The notes under the pieces: model-generated
The model's database searches: none
What the model was told of the DNA's origin: nothing
What the model saw: the letters and a program-made list of their open reading frames with translations, nothing else
Assembly: GCF_013085465.1 (NCBI RefSeq)
Contig: NZ_CP049838.1
Coordinates: 8,990,001 to 9,054,000, forward strand
Source of the DNA: Streptomyces asoensis
GTDB lineage: Bacteria; Actinomycetota; Actinomycetes; Streptomycetales; Streptomycetaceae
Reading direction: 5' to 3'
DNA length: 64,000 nucleotides
Program-made: the position numbers and the translations under genes
In this document: positions 22,149-31,089 of the stretch, one piece after another
Layout: every line of letters starts with the position of its first letter
How positions within the stretch are numbered: position 1 is the first letter of the stretch

Positions 22149-24800
22149 TCATGAGGGCCGCCGGTGCGGCGGCGGGAGGAACGGCAGGTGCGCGGTGGCG
22201 CCCGTGCCGTCCGGGTCGAGGGCGGCGGCGAGGGCCAGCAGACAGCCGGCCGTTCCGGTGCCGAGGTCCATGGAGAGCCGCATCATCTGGTGCCCGGGGA
22301 AGGCGAGTTGGCCCTGGTAGGGCATCGCGAACCAGCCCAGCGCGGCGATCTGCTCGTCGAGCCGGGTCCGGGTCGCGCCCGGCGTGGTGGTGCGGGCGAG
22401 GTGCAGGATCATCCCGGCGCGGCCCTGGAAGAGGCCGGGCTGCGCGTAGAAGCGTGAGGTGGCCGCGGTGAGGATGCCGGCGCGGGCCCGCTCGAACTCC
22501 CCCGCGGAGTCCTCGGCATGGGCCGCGTGGTCGTCGAGCACCGCCCCCACCCCCACGCTCCCGTCCCCGAGATACGGCAGGGTCCGCCACCCCTCGTCGA
22601 CCTCCAGCGCACCGTCCTCGCGCTCCCTGCACGCCGCCAGGTCCCGGCGCACGGCGACGCCGGCCGCCTCAAGGAACCGGCGCTCGCCGGTCGCCTCGTA
22701 CTGCCTGAGCAGGAACAGCGCGGGTCCGCTCGCGCCCCGCAGCAGCCCGGCCCGGCGCCGCCGGGGCGCGTCCGGCACCGGTTCGGCGAGTCGTCGTACG
22801 ACGATGTCCGCGGCCTCGGCGGCCCGCTCGCGCAAGCCCGGCTCACCCGTCCGGCGCGCCAGGTCGCCGAGGACGAGTCCCAGTCCGGCCAGCCCGCCGT
22901 GCAGGTCCGAGGAGAGGTTCTGCCACCGCTCGCGCAGGATGCCGTCGACCAGGTCCAGCGCCCGCTGCCGGTGCCCCAGCAGGTCCAGCACGTGGGCGAC
23001 GCCCGCGAGGCCGTCGTACAGACCGAGCGGGGTGCCCGTCGGGGCCGGGGCGGTGTGGTCGAGGAGCCAGCGCTCGCCGTCCTCGTGGCGTTCGGCGCCG
23101 GTCACCGCCAGCGCGTACAGCACGCCGGCCGCGCCGTGCGCCAGCCCGAGACCGCCGCCGTCGGAGAACTGGGCGACGTCCCCGGGGAAGAGCCGGTCGT
23201 CGCGCTCCGGGGTCGCCGACGCGAGGATCGCCTTGACCATCGAGTCACGGCTGTGCGGCCAGTCACCGGGCTCCACCCGGAAGGCCGGCGCCGACGGCAC
23301 CCGGGCGGCGACCCGCACCGGCGCGCCGGAAGCGCCGCCGTCCGGGGCGGGCCCGTCCGCGCGGATGTCGCGGGTGATCTCCGCGACCGCCCCGTCCAGG
23401 AACTCCCCGGGTACGTCAGGGAACTGCTCGGCGATCACCTCGGCCAGATGGGCCGCCTTGCCCCGGTCCACCACGAACAGCGTGGTGACGGGCAGGAACA
23501 GGGCCAGCCGTAAGCAGGCCAGCGCGTACCGGTCGACGTCGGCGCCCCGGCGGTCGGGCGGTGCGAAGAAGCCGGGGTGCGCCACGACCTGGCGGCCGTT
23601 CTCCCCGGCGGGGGCCGCCGCCTCGAAGTCGATCAGGCACACCGACTCCTCGTCCGGGGCGACCATGATGTTGAAGACATGCAGGTCGTTGAAGACGATC
23701 CCGCGCGCGTGCACCTTCCGCACCGCCCGTTCCACCGCCCCGTGGATCCGTACCGCCCACCCCGTGTACGCGGCGACGGCCCGCGGATCGGGGTCGGGGG
23801 AGAGCAGCGGGTGCCGCTCGGCGAAGAAGGAGTTGAGCGGACGCCCCTCGACGAGGTCCATGACCAGGAAGCGGTGGTCGCCGAGGGTGAACCAGTCCCG
23901 CACCTCGGGCACCACGCCGGTCCCCGCCAGCGCCTCCAGCGCCCGCTTCTCCCGCTCCAGCCGGGTGATCGCGTCGGCCCCGTCCGAGGCCAGCCCCGCG
24001 TGCGGCCGGCCCTCCTTGAGGACCACCCTGCGCCCGTCCCGGGTGTCGGTGCCCGCGTAGACCCCGCCGCCGTTGGAGAAGTGCAGCGCCTTCTCGATGC
24101 GGTAGGGCAGTTCGCCCACCGTCGTCGTGTTGCGGGCCGCCAGGTGCGGCTCCAGGAACGGGGGCAGCGTCACCCACTCCGGTACCTGGAAGGAGGGCGC
24201 CCGCCGGTCCGGGACCAGGGTTCCCGCGCCGTCGCGCACCGCCGGCACCAGCGAGCCCCGGTCGTCGACGACGTAACTGCGCGCGAACGCCCCGTAGCGG
24301 ACGTAGAGCGGGCCGTCGGACCAGCGCAGGTCGGTCAGGATGTACGGGCCCTCGAAGCCCTCCAGCAGGGCGCCCAGCTCGCGCAGCACGGTGTGCAGCT
24401 GCTCCTCGTCGGACGGGTAGACCGTGACGAACTTGCCGCTGGTGTCGCGGCCCGCGTACTTGGTGTTGCGCAGATGCAGCAGGTGCGGGCCCGGCACGAA
24501 CTTGAACGGGACGCGGCGCGGGACGCAGTAGTCCCACACGATCGCCGCGATCCGCTCCGCGTTCGCCCGGGTGGCCGAAGCGTGGATCTTCCAGCCCTGG
24601 GCGGGGCCCGGGGCCGGGGAGCCGTCCGCGTCGAGCGGCGTCAGGGTCAGCCAGTCGCCGATCCGCGCCGAGGTCCAGCCCTCGGGGACGGGGCGGCACG
24701 CCGTGTCGAACAGCGGAGCGGGCCCGTCGCCGGTCAGCCGGTCGGGCGTCTCGTAGAAGTGCGCGTCCGCCAGCGCGTACACCTCGTACCGCTTGTCCAT
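22149..24800 (-). CDS. ramC: RamC-like class III lanthipeptide synthetase (LanKC)
   Basis: Modifying enzyme for RamS, 883 aa. Three domains: N-terminal lyase (about 1-220), Ser/Thr kinase-like (about 225-500) and LanC-like cyclase (about 530-883). Kinase landmarks are VVLKEGRPH (ATP-binding Lys), IVFNDLHVFNIMV (catalytic loop Asp/Asn) and LIDFEAA (metal site). The cyclase part has GLAHGAAGV, GLYDGLAG and DLHGGLAG helical repeats but lacks the zinc Cys-Cys-His set, as in class III. It phosphorylates and eliminates Ser, then adds Cys. The ATG at 24800 (MDKRYEVYALADAHFYETPD) matches the family start and has GGAAGGGGA upstream. Codon 23511-23513 is TTA (Leu), implying bldA dependence. Confidence 0.95.
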   Translation of the reverse strand: MDKRYEVYALADAHFYETPDRLTGDGPAPLFDTACRPVPEGWTSARIGDWLTLTPLDADGSPAPGPAQGWKIHASATRANAERIAAIVWDYCVPRRVPFKFVPGPHLLHLRNTKYAGRDTSGKFVTVYPSDEEQLHTVLRELGALLEGFEGPYILTDLRWSDGPLYVRYGAFARSYVVDDRGSLVPAVRDGAGTLVPDRRAPSFQVPEWVTLPPFLEPHLAARNTTTVGELPYRIEKALHFSNGGGVYAGTDTRDGRRVVLKEGRPHAGLASDGADAITRLEREKRALEALAGTGVVPEVRDWFTLGDHRFLVMDLVEGRPLNSFFAERHPLLSPDPDPRAVAAYTGWAVRIHGAVERAVRKVHARGIVFNDLHVFNIMVAPDEESVCLIDFEAAAPAGENGRQVVAHPGFFAPPDRRGADVDRYALACLRLALFLPVTTLFVVDRGKAAHLAEVIAEQFPDVPGEFLDGAVAEITRDIRADGPAPDGGASGAPVRVAARVPSAPAFRVEPGDWPHSRDSMVKAILASATPERDDRLFPGDVAQFSDGGGLGLAHGAAGVLYALAVTGAERHEDGERWLLDHTAPAPTGTPLGLYDGLAGVAHVLDLLGHRQRALDLVDGILRERWQNLSSDLHGGLAGLGLVLGDLARRTGEPGLRERAAEAADIVVRRLAEPVPDAPRRRRAGLLRGASGPALFLLRQYEATGERRFLEAAGVAVRRDLAACREREDGALEVDEGWRTLPYLGDGSVGVGAVLDDHAAHAEDSAGEFERARAGILTAATSRFYAQPGLFQGRAGMILHLARTTTPGATRTRLDEQIAALGWFAMPYQGQLAFPGHQMMRLSMDLGTGTAGCLLALAAALDPDGTGATAHLPFLPPPHRRPS

Positions 24801-25013
24801 GCGTCCCCTTCCGTGGCCCTTTTCGTGGCCCGGCCAAGAGACTCGCAAGCGGACGAGGGTCGTGGACAGTCACGCCTGTCACGACATCCCTGTGCGGAAC
24901 GCACGCGTAAAGACATGTTCGGTCCGTTTCGAGCGCGGCCGGCGGCGCCCGTACCCCTTGTCGCCTCCACGAAACGGCCACAGGGGCTGCGCGGGGGCCC
25001 CTTTGGCGCTGTA
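24801..25013. promoter_or_regulatory. Divergent promoter region of ramC and phosphatase
   Basis: Contains a CGTGGCCC direct repeat just upstream of the ramC ribosome-binding site and two GTCACG words 9 bp apart (24869-24874, 24878-24883), possible sites for RamR or another activator. Promoter elements could not be assigned. Confidence 0.4.
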
Positions 25014-27467
25014 ATGGCGGACGTGGTCAGTGAGGGTGCCGCGGAGCGCAGAACGGGGCCCCTGCGTGCCGAAATCGCGCTCAAAACGATCACAGCCGAT
25101 CCCGTCTCACCTGAACGGGTGAGGCGCACGCTCGAACAGGCGCTCGTCTTCGCGGGCGCGGTTCTCGTCGCGGTCTACACACCCGGCGGGGACGGCGACC
25201 TGCTCCGGCTGGTCGAGTCGGCCGGCGTCCCGAGGACCCTGTACGGGCTGCGCGAGAGCTACCCGCTCGACGGCCACTCGCCGGCCGCCGACGCCCACCG
25301 CGCCGGACGGCCGGTGTGGCTGGGCCCGGCGGAGCTCGCCGACTGCGCGGAGGCGCGGCGGATGCCCGCCGGGCAGGACGTCCACCTGGCCGTCCTGCCC
25401 GTGCACGGTGGCACGGGCGGCTGTCTGCTCGCCGTGAGCGAGCGCCCCGACGGCTTCGGCGCCGACGACCGGGCCTGCCTGGAGCTCGTCGCCGAGGCCG
25501 TCGCCCTCCCCGCCCCGGCCGTCCCCGCCGAGGACGAGGAACTGCGCCCCAACGCCTTCAGCCTGGCCATGGACACCGGCCGGGTCGAGGTCGGCGACGC
25601 GCTCCTGGAACTGTTCGGGCTGAGCAGGGACCGGTTCGACGGCCGGGTGGAGACCCTGCTCGGGCTCACCGTCCCCGAGGACCTGCCCTCCCTGATGTCC
25701 GTCGTCGAGGCCGGCCACATGTCGATCGGCGAGCGCGAGCTGGAGTTCCGCGTCCTCCAGCCCGCCGGACCGCCGCGGTGGCTCAGGCTGCGCGGCCGGC
25801 TGCTGCCCGGCGACGGCAGGCCGGCGCGGCTCGTCGGCACCGTCACCGACGCCTCCACCCTGCGCGGCGAGGTCACCGACGTCGGCCGCGTCCAGCGGTT
25901 GGCCGCCGCGCTCGCCACCGCGGGCACCGTCAGCGACGTCGGCCAGGCCGTCGTCGCCGCGCTGCGCAAGCCGCTGCGGGCCGACCGGATCGCGCTCGCC
26001 GAGCTGGAGAACGACCGGCTCGTGGTCACCGTCCTCGACCCGCCCGAACCCGAGTCCTGGCCCGAGCTGTGGCAGCTGGAGTGGCGCGCCGAGTGGCCCG
26101 ACGCGCCCGTGCGCGCCATGCCCACCCTCGCCGCCGCCCTGCGCGAGGGCCGCGCCCGGATCTGGCCCGCCGGCACCGCCCTGGAACCTGCCCTCGCCGA
26201 GGTCGGCCCCGGCGGCCTCGCCGTCCTGCCGCTGTCCGCCGGCGGACGCATGGCCGGCGCCTGTCTGATCGGCTGGGACGAGCCGCACGACTTCGGCCCC
26301 GACGAACGCGCCCTGCTCACCGCTTCCGCCGGCCTCGCCGGTCAGGCCCTGACGCGCGCCCGCGCCTTCGACGCCGAGCACGAACTCGTCGGCATGCTCC
26401 AGCGCCAGCTGCTCCCGCGCCGCCTGCCGGAACTCCCCGGCGCCGTCGCCGTCGCCCGCTATCTGCCGGCCACCGCGGGCCTCGAGGTGGGCGGCGACTG
26501 GTACGACGTGATCCCGCTGTCCGACCACCACGTCGCCCTCGTCATCGGCGACGTCCAGGGACACAGCGCGGGCGCCGCCACCCTCATGGGCCAGATGCGC
26601 ACGGCGCTGCGCGCCTACGCGGCCGAGGGCCACCCGCCGGACGTCGTGGTCTCCCACTCCAACCGGCTCCTGATGGAGCTGGAGACCGACCTCTTCGCCA
26701 CCTGCTGCTATGTCGACGTCGACATGGAGGAGGGCACCGCCTGGTGCGTACGGGCCGGGCACCCGCCACCCGTCCTGCGGTACCCGGACGGATCGACCGA
26801 CATCGCCGAGACGGACGGCGGCCCGCCCCTCGGCGTGGTGACCCGGGCCGAGTTCCCGATGACCCCGCTGCGTCTGCTGCCCGGCACCGTCATCGCCCTG
26901 ACCACGGACGGACTCGTGGAGTCCGCCGAGATGGACATCGACACCGGCCTGGACCGCCTCGCCCACGAACTGGCCGTGTCCGACCCCTCCCACCTGGGAC
27001 TGGTCGCCGACGCCCTGCTCGGCAACGCCCACCGCGGCGACGACGTCGCCCTGCTCCTCATGCGCTACGACGGCATGGCCGTCAAACCCCTGCGCGAGGG
27101 CTGGACGGTGTGGCGGGTGCCCGAGGCGGCCCGGCAGGCCCGCCGCTTCACCCGGCGCACCCTGCGCGCCTGGGGCGTGCCCGCCGAGGCCATGGACACC
27201 GCCCTGCTCGTCGTCTCCGAACTGGTGACCAACGCCCTGGTGCACACCGACGGCCGGGTCCGCCTCGACCTCGTCCTGATCGACCGCCGGCTGCGCGTCG
27301 CCGTGACCGACGCCTCGCCCCGTACCCCCGTCAAGCCGACCAGTCTGAGCTGGGAGGCCACCGGCGGCCGGGGCATCCTCCTCGTCGAGGCCATGTCCGA
27401 CGCCTGGGGGACGGTACCGGTCAGCGGCGGCAAGCAGGTGTGGAGCGAACTGGCGCTGGAGCACTGA
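25014..27467 (+). CDS. GAF/PAS sensor with SpoIIE phosphatase and HATPase domains
   Basis: Predicted regulator of a partner-switching cascade, 817 aa. Order: sensor/GAF-like (about 1-180), PAS (about 185-285, NAFSLAMDTGRVEVGDALLELFG), GAF (about 295-450), PP2C/SpoIIE phosphatase (about 460-680; GGDWYDVIP, VIGDVQGHS, LTTDGLVE, RGDDVALLLM) and C-terminal HATPase (about 690-817; ELVTNALVH N-box and ATGGRGILLVEAM G-box). A single protein thus has both anti-sigma-like kinase and anti-anti-sigma phosphatase modules. The open frame runs much further upstream, antisense to ramC, but ATG 25014 is the natural start. Divergent from ramC. Confidence 0.9.
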   Translation: MADVVSEGAAERRTGPLRAEIALKTITADPVSPERVRRTLEQALVFAGAVLVAVYTPGGDGDLLRLVESAGVPRTLYGLRESYPLDGHSPAADAHRAGRPVWLGPAELADCAEARRMPAGQDVHLAVLPVHGGTGGCLLAVSERPDGFGADDRACLELVAEAVALPAPAVPAEDEELRPNAFSLAMDTGRVEVGDALLELFGLSRDRFDGRVETLLGLTVPEDLPSLMSVVEAGHMSIGERELEFRVLQPAGPPRWLRLRGRLLPGDGRPARLVGTVTDASTLRGEVTDVGRVQRLAAALATAGTVSDVGQAVVAALRKPLRADRIALAELENDRLVVTVLDPPEPESWPELWQLEWRAEWPDAPVRAMPTLAAALREGRARIWPAGTALEPALAEVGPGGLAVLPLSAGGRMAGACLIGWDEPHDFGPDERALLTASAGLAGQALTRARAFDAEHELVGMLQRQLLPRRLPELPGAVAVARYLPATAGLEVGGDWYDVIPLSDHHVALVIGDVQGHSAGAATLMGQMRTALRAYAAEGHPPDVVVSHSNRLLMELETDLFATCCYVDVDMEEGTAWCVRAGHPPPVLRYPDGSTDIAETDGGPPLGVVTRAEFPMTPLRLLPGTVIALTTDGLVESAEMDIDTGLDRLAHELAVSDPSHLGLVADALLGNAHRGDDVALLLMRYDGMAVKPLREGWTVWRVPEAARQARRFTRRTLRAWGVPAEAMDTALLVVSELVTNALVHTDGRVRLDLVLIDRRLRVAVTDASPRTPVKPTSLSWEATGGRGILLVEAMSDAWGTVPVSGGKQVWSELALEH

Positions 27468-27526
27468 GCCGCCGGACCACTGAGCCGCCGGACCACTGAG
27501 CCGCCGGACCACCGAGCCGCCGGGCC
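27463..27526. repeat. 16-bp tandem repeat spanning a stop codon
   Basis: Four head-to-tail copies of ACTGAGCCGCCGGACC, the last diverged. The stop codon of the phosphatase gene lies inside the first copy, so the repeat forms the 3' untranslated region. Confidence 0.85.
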
Positions 27527-27565
27527 GCCGCGTGTCCCGGAACACGAACGGGGTACCCGCCGCCC

Positions 27566-27904
27566 ATGGACACCTTCGCCTCCGCCTTTCTCGCGGCATC
27601 CGGAAAGTCCGTGCTGGCCACCGTCGTCTTCATCGTCGTCGGGATCGTTCTCGTCGGCGGTCTGATCTGGGCCTTCCGGCTCGGCATCAAGGTCCGGGCC
27701 CGCGAGCCCGCGCCGCCGAAGCCGCACGAACAGCCCCGCAGGCCCGGCTCCGGCCCGGCCCACGAGACCCGCCGGGCCCGCGAGCCCAACGAGATGCCGC
27801 CGGCGACGGACGAGAGCGAACGCCTCACCCCGCACGAGCTGCGGCCCACCGGCAGCCGGGACAGCGCCGACCAGCACCGCCCCCGTTGGGATGAACGGTC
27901 GTGA
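27566..27904 (+). CDS. Small single-pass membrane protein, DUF6479-like
   Basis: 112 aa. A short extracytoplasmic N-terminus, one transmembrane helix (about 15-40, VLATVVFIVVGIVLVGGLIWAF), a basic stop-transfer stretch (RLGIKVRAREP) and a disordered Pro/Arg/Glu-rich cytoplasmic tail. The layout and LIWAFRLGI(K/R)VR signature resemble a Streptomyces-specific family of unknown function. No strong ribosome-binding site is visible. Follows the phosphatase gene by 99 bp on the same strand. Confidence 0.75.
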   Translation: MDTFASAFLAASGKSVLATVVFIVVGIVLVGGLIWAFRLGIKVRAREPAPPKPHEQPRRPGSGPAHETRRAREPNEMPPATDESERLTPHELRPTGSRDSADQHRPRWDERS

Positions 27905-28151
27905 CCGCGTACATCCAGGAGAAACCGGCGACCCACCGGGCCGAGACCGGCTGGGCCACGGCCCGTCGGCTGCGCCGCGGAACGGCCGCGCCGCGCACCT
28001 GTCTGGCGGCCGTCGCCGTCCCCGGGGCGGTCGTCGGGATGCAGTCCGGCCCGGAATGGAACATTGTCAGGGGTGAGGACTGACCGGGCACAGGGTCGGC
28101 ACGGCGAACGAATCGGTTGCGGCCCGGCGACCGGGGCTGGAGTTGAGGCTC

Positions 28152-29219
28152 ATGAAGGCTCTCGTGCTGTCCGGCGGCGCCGGGACACGCCTTCGTCCGA
28201 TCACCCACACCTCGGCCAAACAGCTCGTACCGGTCGCCAACAAGGCCGTGCTCTTCTACGGCCTGGAGTCCATCGCCGCCGCCGGCGTCACCGAGGTCGG
28301 TGTGATCGTCGGTGACACCGCGGCAGAGATCCGGGAGGCCGTCGGCGACGGCTCCCGGTTCGGCCTCGACATCACCTACATCCCGCAGGACCGGCCCCTC
28401 GGCCTCGCCCACGCGGTGATCGTCGCCCGTGACTTCCTCGGCGAGGACGACTTCGTGATGTACCTCGGCGACAACTTCATCGTCGGCGGCATCACCGACC
28501 TCGTCGACGAGTTCCGCAGGACCCGGCCCGACGCCCAGATCCTGCTCACCCGGGTCCCCGACCCCCGTGCCTTCGGCGTCGCCGAACTCGACCCCGCGGG
28601 ACAGGTCGTCGGCCTCGAGGAGAAGCCCGCGCACCCCAAGAGCGACCTCGCCCTGGTCGGCGTCTACCTCTTCACGTCCGCGATCCACGACGCCGTACGC
28701 GCCATCGAGCCCTCCCGGCGCGGCGAGCTGGAGATCACCGACGCCGTCCAGCGGCTCATCGACACCGGCGCCCGGGTGCGCTCCACGATCATCAAGGGCT
28801 ACTGGAAGGACACCGGGAACGTCGTCGACATGCTGGAGGTCAACCGGACCGTGCTGGAGGGCGTCGAGCGCCGCATCGACGGCGAGGTCGACGAGGCCTC
28901 CGAGACGGTCGGCAGGGTCGTCGTGGAGGCCGGCGCCCGGGTGGTGAACTCACGCCTGGTCGGGCCCGTCGTCCTCGGTGCGGGCAGCGAGGTCCGCGAC
29001 TCCTACATCGGCCCCTTCACCTCCGTCGGTGAGAACTGCCGGATCACCGACAGCGAGCTGGAGTTCTCCATCGTGTTGCGCGACTCCTCCATCGACGGAG
29101 TGGGCCGCATCGAGAACTCCCTGATCGGCCGGCATGTCGAGGTCACCCCGGCGGCCGGCGTGTCCAGGGCCCACCGGCTGGTCCTCGGCGACCACAGCAA
29201 GGTACAGATCCACACATGA
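28152..29219 (+). CDS. rmlA: Glucose-1-phosphate thymidylyltransferase, long (StrD-like) form
   Basis: Makes dTDP-glucose from dTTP and glucose-1-phosphate, the first step of the dTDP-rhamnose pathway. 355 aa. The nucleotidyltransferase signature is LSGGAGTRLRPITHTSAKQ at the N-terminus, with YLGDNF as metal-binding Asp and VGVYLF/IKGYWKDTGN in the active site. Unlike the classical RmlA of about 290 aa, it has a C-terminal left-handed beta-helix of hexapeptide repeats (about 250-355, VVNSRLVGPVVLGAGSEV). The longer StrD-like form is common in antibiotic and glycan clusters. ATG 28152 is chosen over GTG/TTG codons upstream. Overlaps rmlB by ATGA. Confidence 0.95.
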   Translation: MKALVLSGGAGTRLRPITHTSAKQLVPVANKAVLFYGLESIAAAGVTEVGVIVGDTAAEIREAVGDGSRFGLDITYIPQDRPLGLAHAVIVARDFLGEDDFVMYLGDNFIVGGITDLVDEFRRTRPDAQILLTRVPDPRAFGVAELDPAGQVVGLEEKPAHPKSDLALVGVYLFTSAIHDAVRAIEPSRRGELEITDAVQRLIDTGARVRSTIIKGYWKDTGNVVDMLEVNRTVLEGVERRIDGEVDEASETVGRVVVEAGARVVNSRLVGPVVLGAGSEVRDSYIGPFTSVGENCRITDSELEFSIVLRDSSIDGVGRIENSLIGRHVEVTPAAGVSRAHRLVLGDHSKVQIHT

Positions 29220-30184
29220 ACCTCCTCGTCACCGGGGCCGCCGGATTCATCGGCTCCACGTATGTGCGCGGCCTGCTGGCCCGCGACCCCGCCGTGCGCG
29301 TCACCGTCCTGGACAAGCTCACCTACGCGGGCAGCCGCACCAACCTGCCGGCCGGGCACCCCCGGCTGGACTTCGTGCACGGCGACATCTGCGACGCCGG
29401 CCTCGTCGACAAGCTGACGGCCGCCGCCGACCAGGTCGTCCACTTCGCCGCCGAGTCCCACGTCGACCGCTCCATCGACGGCGCGGGCACCTTCGTCCGC
29501 ACCAACGTCCTCGGCACCCAGACGCTGCTGGACGCGGCCCTGCGGCACGGCGTCGGCCCGTTCGTGCACGTCTCCACCGACGAGGTGTACGGCTCCATCG
29601 AGACCGGCGCCTGGACCGAGGACCACCCGCTGCGCCCCAACTCCCCGTACGCCGCCTCGAAGGCCTCCTCCGACCTGATCGCCCTCTCCTACCACCGCAC
29701 CCACGGCCTGGACGTCCGCGTCACCCGCTGCTCCAACAACTACGGCCCGCACCAGTTCCCCGAGAAGGTGATCCCGCTCTTCGTCACGAACCTCCTGGAC
29801 GGCGAGCAGGTCCCCCTCTACGGCGACGGACGCAACGTCCGTGACTGGCTGCACGTCGAGGACCACTGCGAGGCCGTCGACCTCGTCCGTACGAAGGGCC
29901 GCCCCGGCGAGGTCCACAACATCGGCGGCGGCACCCAGCTGAGCAACCGCGAGCTGACCGGTCTGCTCCTCGACGCCTGCGGGGCCGACTGGGACCGGGT
30001 CGAGTACGTCGAGGACCGCAAGGGCCACGACCTGCGCTACTGCGTCGACTGGACGAAGGCCCGTACCGAGCTCGGCTACCGGCCCCGCCACGACTTCGCC
30101 ACCGGTCTCGCCGAGACGGTCGCCTGGTACCGGGACCACCGCGACTGGTGGGAACCCCTGAAACGCAAAGCGCGGACGCCATGA
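29216..30184 (+). CDS. rmlB: dTDP-glucose 4,6-dehydratase
   Basis: Second step: dTDP-glucose to dTDP-4-keto-6-deoxyglucose, NAD-dependent, cytoplasmic. 322 aa, extended SDR fold: GAAGFIGS NAD-binding motif, HFAAESHVDRSI substrate site, STDEVYG and YAASKASSD (Tyr-x3-Lys) catalytic residues, and NNYGPHQFPEK typical of RmlB. The sequence RDWLHVEDHC is also diagnostic. ATGA overlaps join it to rmlA and rmlD, so the three are translated as a unit. Confidence 0.97.
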   Translation: MNLLVTGAAGFIGSTYVRGLLARDPAVRVTVLDKLTYAGSRTNLPAGHPRLDFVHGDICDAGLVDKLTAAADQVVHFAAESHVDRSIDGAGTFVRTNVLGTQTLLDAALRHGVGPFVHVSTDEVYGSIETGAWTEDHPLRPNSPYAASKASSDLIALSYHRTHGLDVRVTRCSNNYGPHQFPEKVIPLFVTNLLDGEQVPLYGDGRNVRDWLHVEDHCEAVDLVRTKGRPGEVHNIGGGTQLSNRELTGLLLDACGADWDRVEYVEDRKGHDLRYCVDWTKARTELGYRPRHDFATGLAETVAWYRDHRDWWEPLKRKARTP

Positions 30185-31089
30185 GATGGCTGGTCACCGG
30201 CGCCGGCGGGATGCTCGGGCGGGACACGGTGGAAGAACTGGCCCGGCGCGGCGAGGACGTGACCGGCCTCGACCACACCGGCCTGGACATCACCCGGCGC
30301 GAATCCGTGGCCCGGGCCTTCGCCGCGCACCGGCCCGACCTGGTGGTCAACTGCGCCGCCTACACGGCCGTCGACGACGCCGAGACCGACGAGGCCCGCG
30401 CGCTGCTGGTCAACGGCGAGGGACCCCGGCTGCTGGCCGCCGCCTGCGCCGCGCACGGCGCCCGCCTGGTCCATGTCTCCACCGACTACGTCTTCGACGG
30501 CGCGGCCCGCGCCCCCTACCGGGAGGACCATCCGCCGTCCCCCCGCACCGCCTACGGCCGCACCAAGCTGGCCGGCGAGCGGGCCGTGCGCGCCGTACTG
30601 CCCGATGCCGGCGTGATCGTGCGCACCGCCTGGCTCTACGGCGTCCACGGCCGCAGCTTCGTCCGCACGATGCTGGAACTGGAGGCCCGCCGCGACACCG
30701 TCGACGTCGTCGACGACCAGCGCGGCCAGCCCACCTGGAGCGCGGACGTCGCCGCCCGCATCGCCGACCTGGGGCCGAAGGTCGGCGGCGGCGCGGCGGG
30801 CGTCTTCCACGCCACCGCGGCCGGCGAGGCCACCTGGTACGACCTGGCCCGCGAGGTGTTCCGCTCCGTCGGCGCCGACCCGGACCGGGTGCGCCCCACC
30901 ACCGGCGACGCCTTTCCCCGCCCCGCGCCCCGGCCGGCCTGCACCGTCCTCGCGCACGGCCGGTGGCAGGAGGTGGGCCTGTCGCCGCCACGGGACTGGC
31001 GCGCCGCCCTGGGGCGGGCACTTCCCCTGATCCGCAAGGCGTCCTTCGACACGGTGTCCCTCAAGGAGTCCCTTCGTGAAACGCCATGA
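30181..31089 (+). CDS. rmlD: dTDP-4-dehydrorhamnose reductase
   Basis: Last step of dTDP-L-rhamnose synthesis, NAD(P)H-dependent. 302 aa. N-terminal GAGGMLGRD cofactor motif, NCAAYTAVDDAE, STDYVFDG and YGRTKLAGE (Tyr-x3-Lys) are the RmlD landmarks. ATG 30181 forms an ATGA overlap with rmlB; an upstream in-frame GTG at 30148 is not needed. The methyltransferase gene starts 14 bp before its stop. Confidence 0.95.
   Translation: MRWLVTGAGGMLGRDTVEELARRGEDVTGLDHTGLDITRRESVARAFAAHRPDLVVNCAAYTAVDDAETDEARALLVNGEGPRLLAAACAAHGARLVHVSTDYVFDGAARAPYREDHPPSPRTAYGRTKLAGERAVRAVLPDAGVIVRTAWLYGVHGRSFVRTMLELEARRDTVDVVDDQRGQPTWSADVAARIADLGPKVGGGAAGVFHATAAGEATWYDLAREVFRSVGADPDRVRPTTGDAFPRPAPRPACTVLAHGRWQEVGLSPPRDWRAALGRALPLIRKASFDTVSLKESLRETP

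Noticed and set aside
27901-28083. Possible 60-aa gene overlapping the DUF6479-like stop
   Set aside because: No ribosome-binding site, mixed composition and no recognisable feature; more likely leader sequence of the rml operon.
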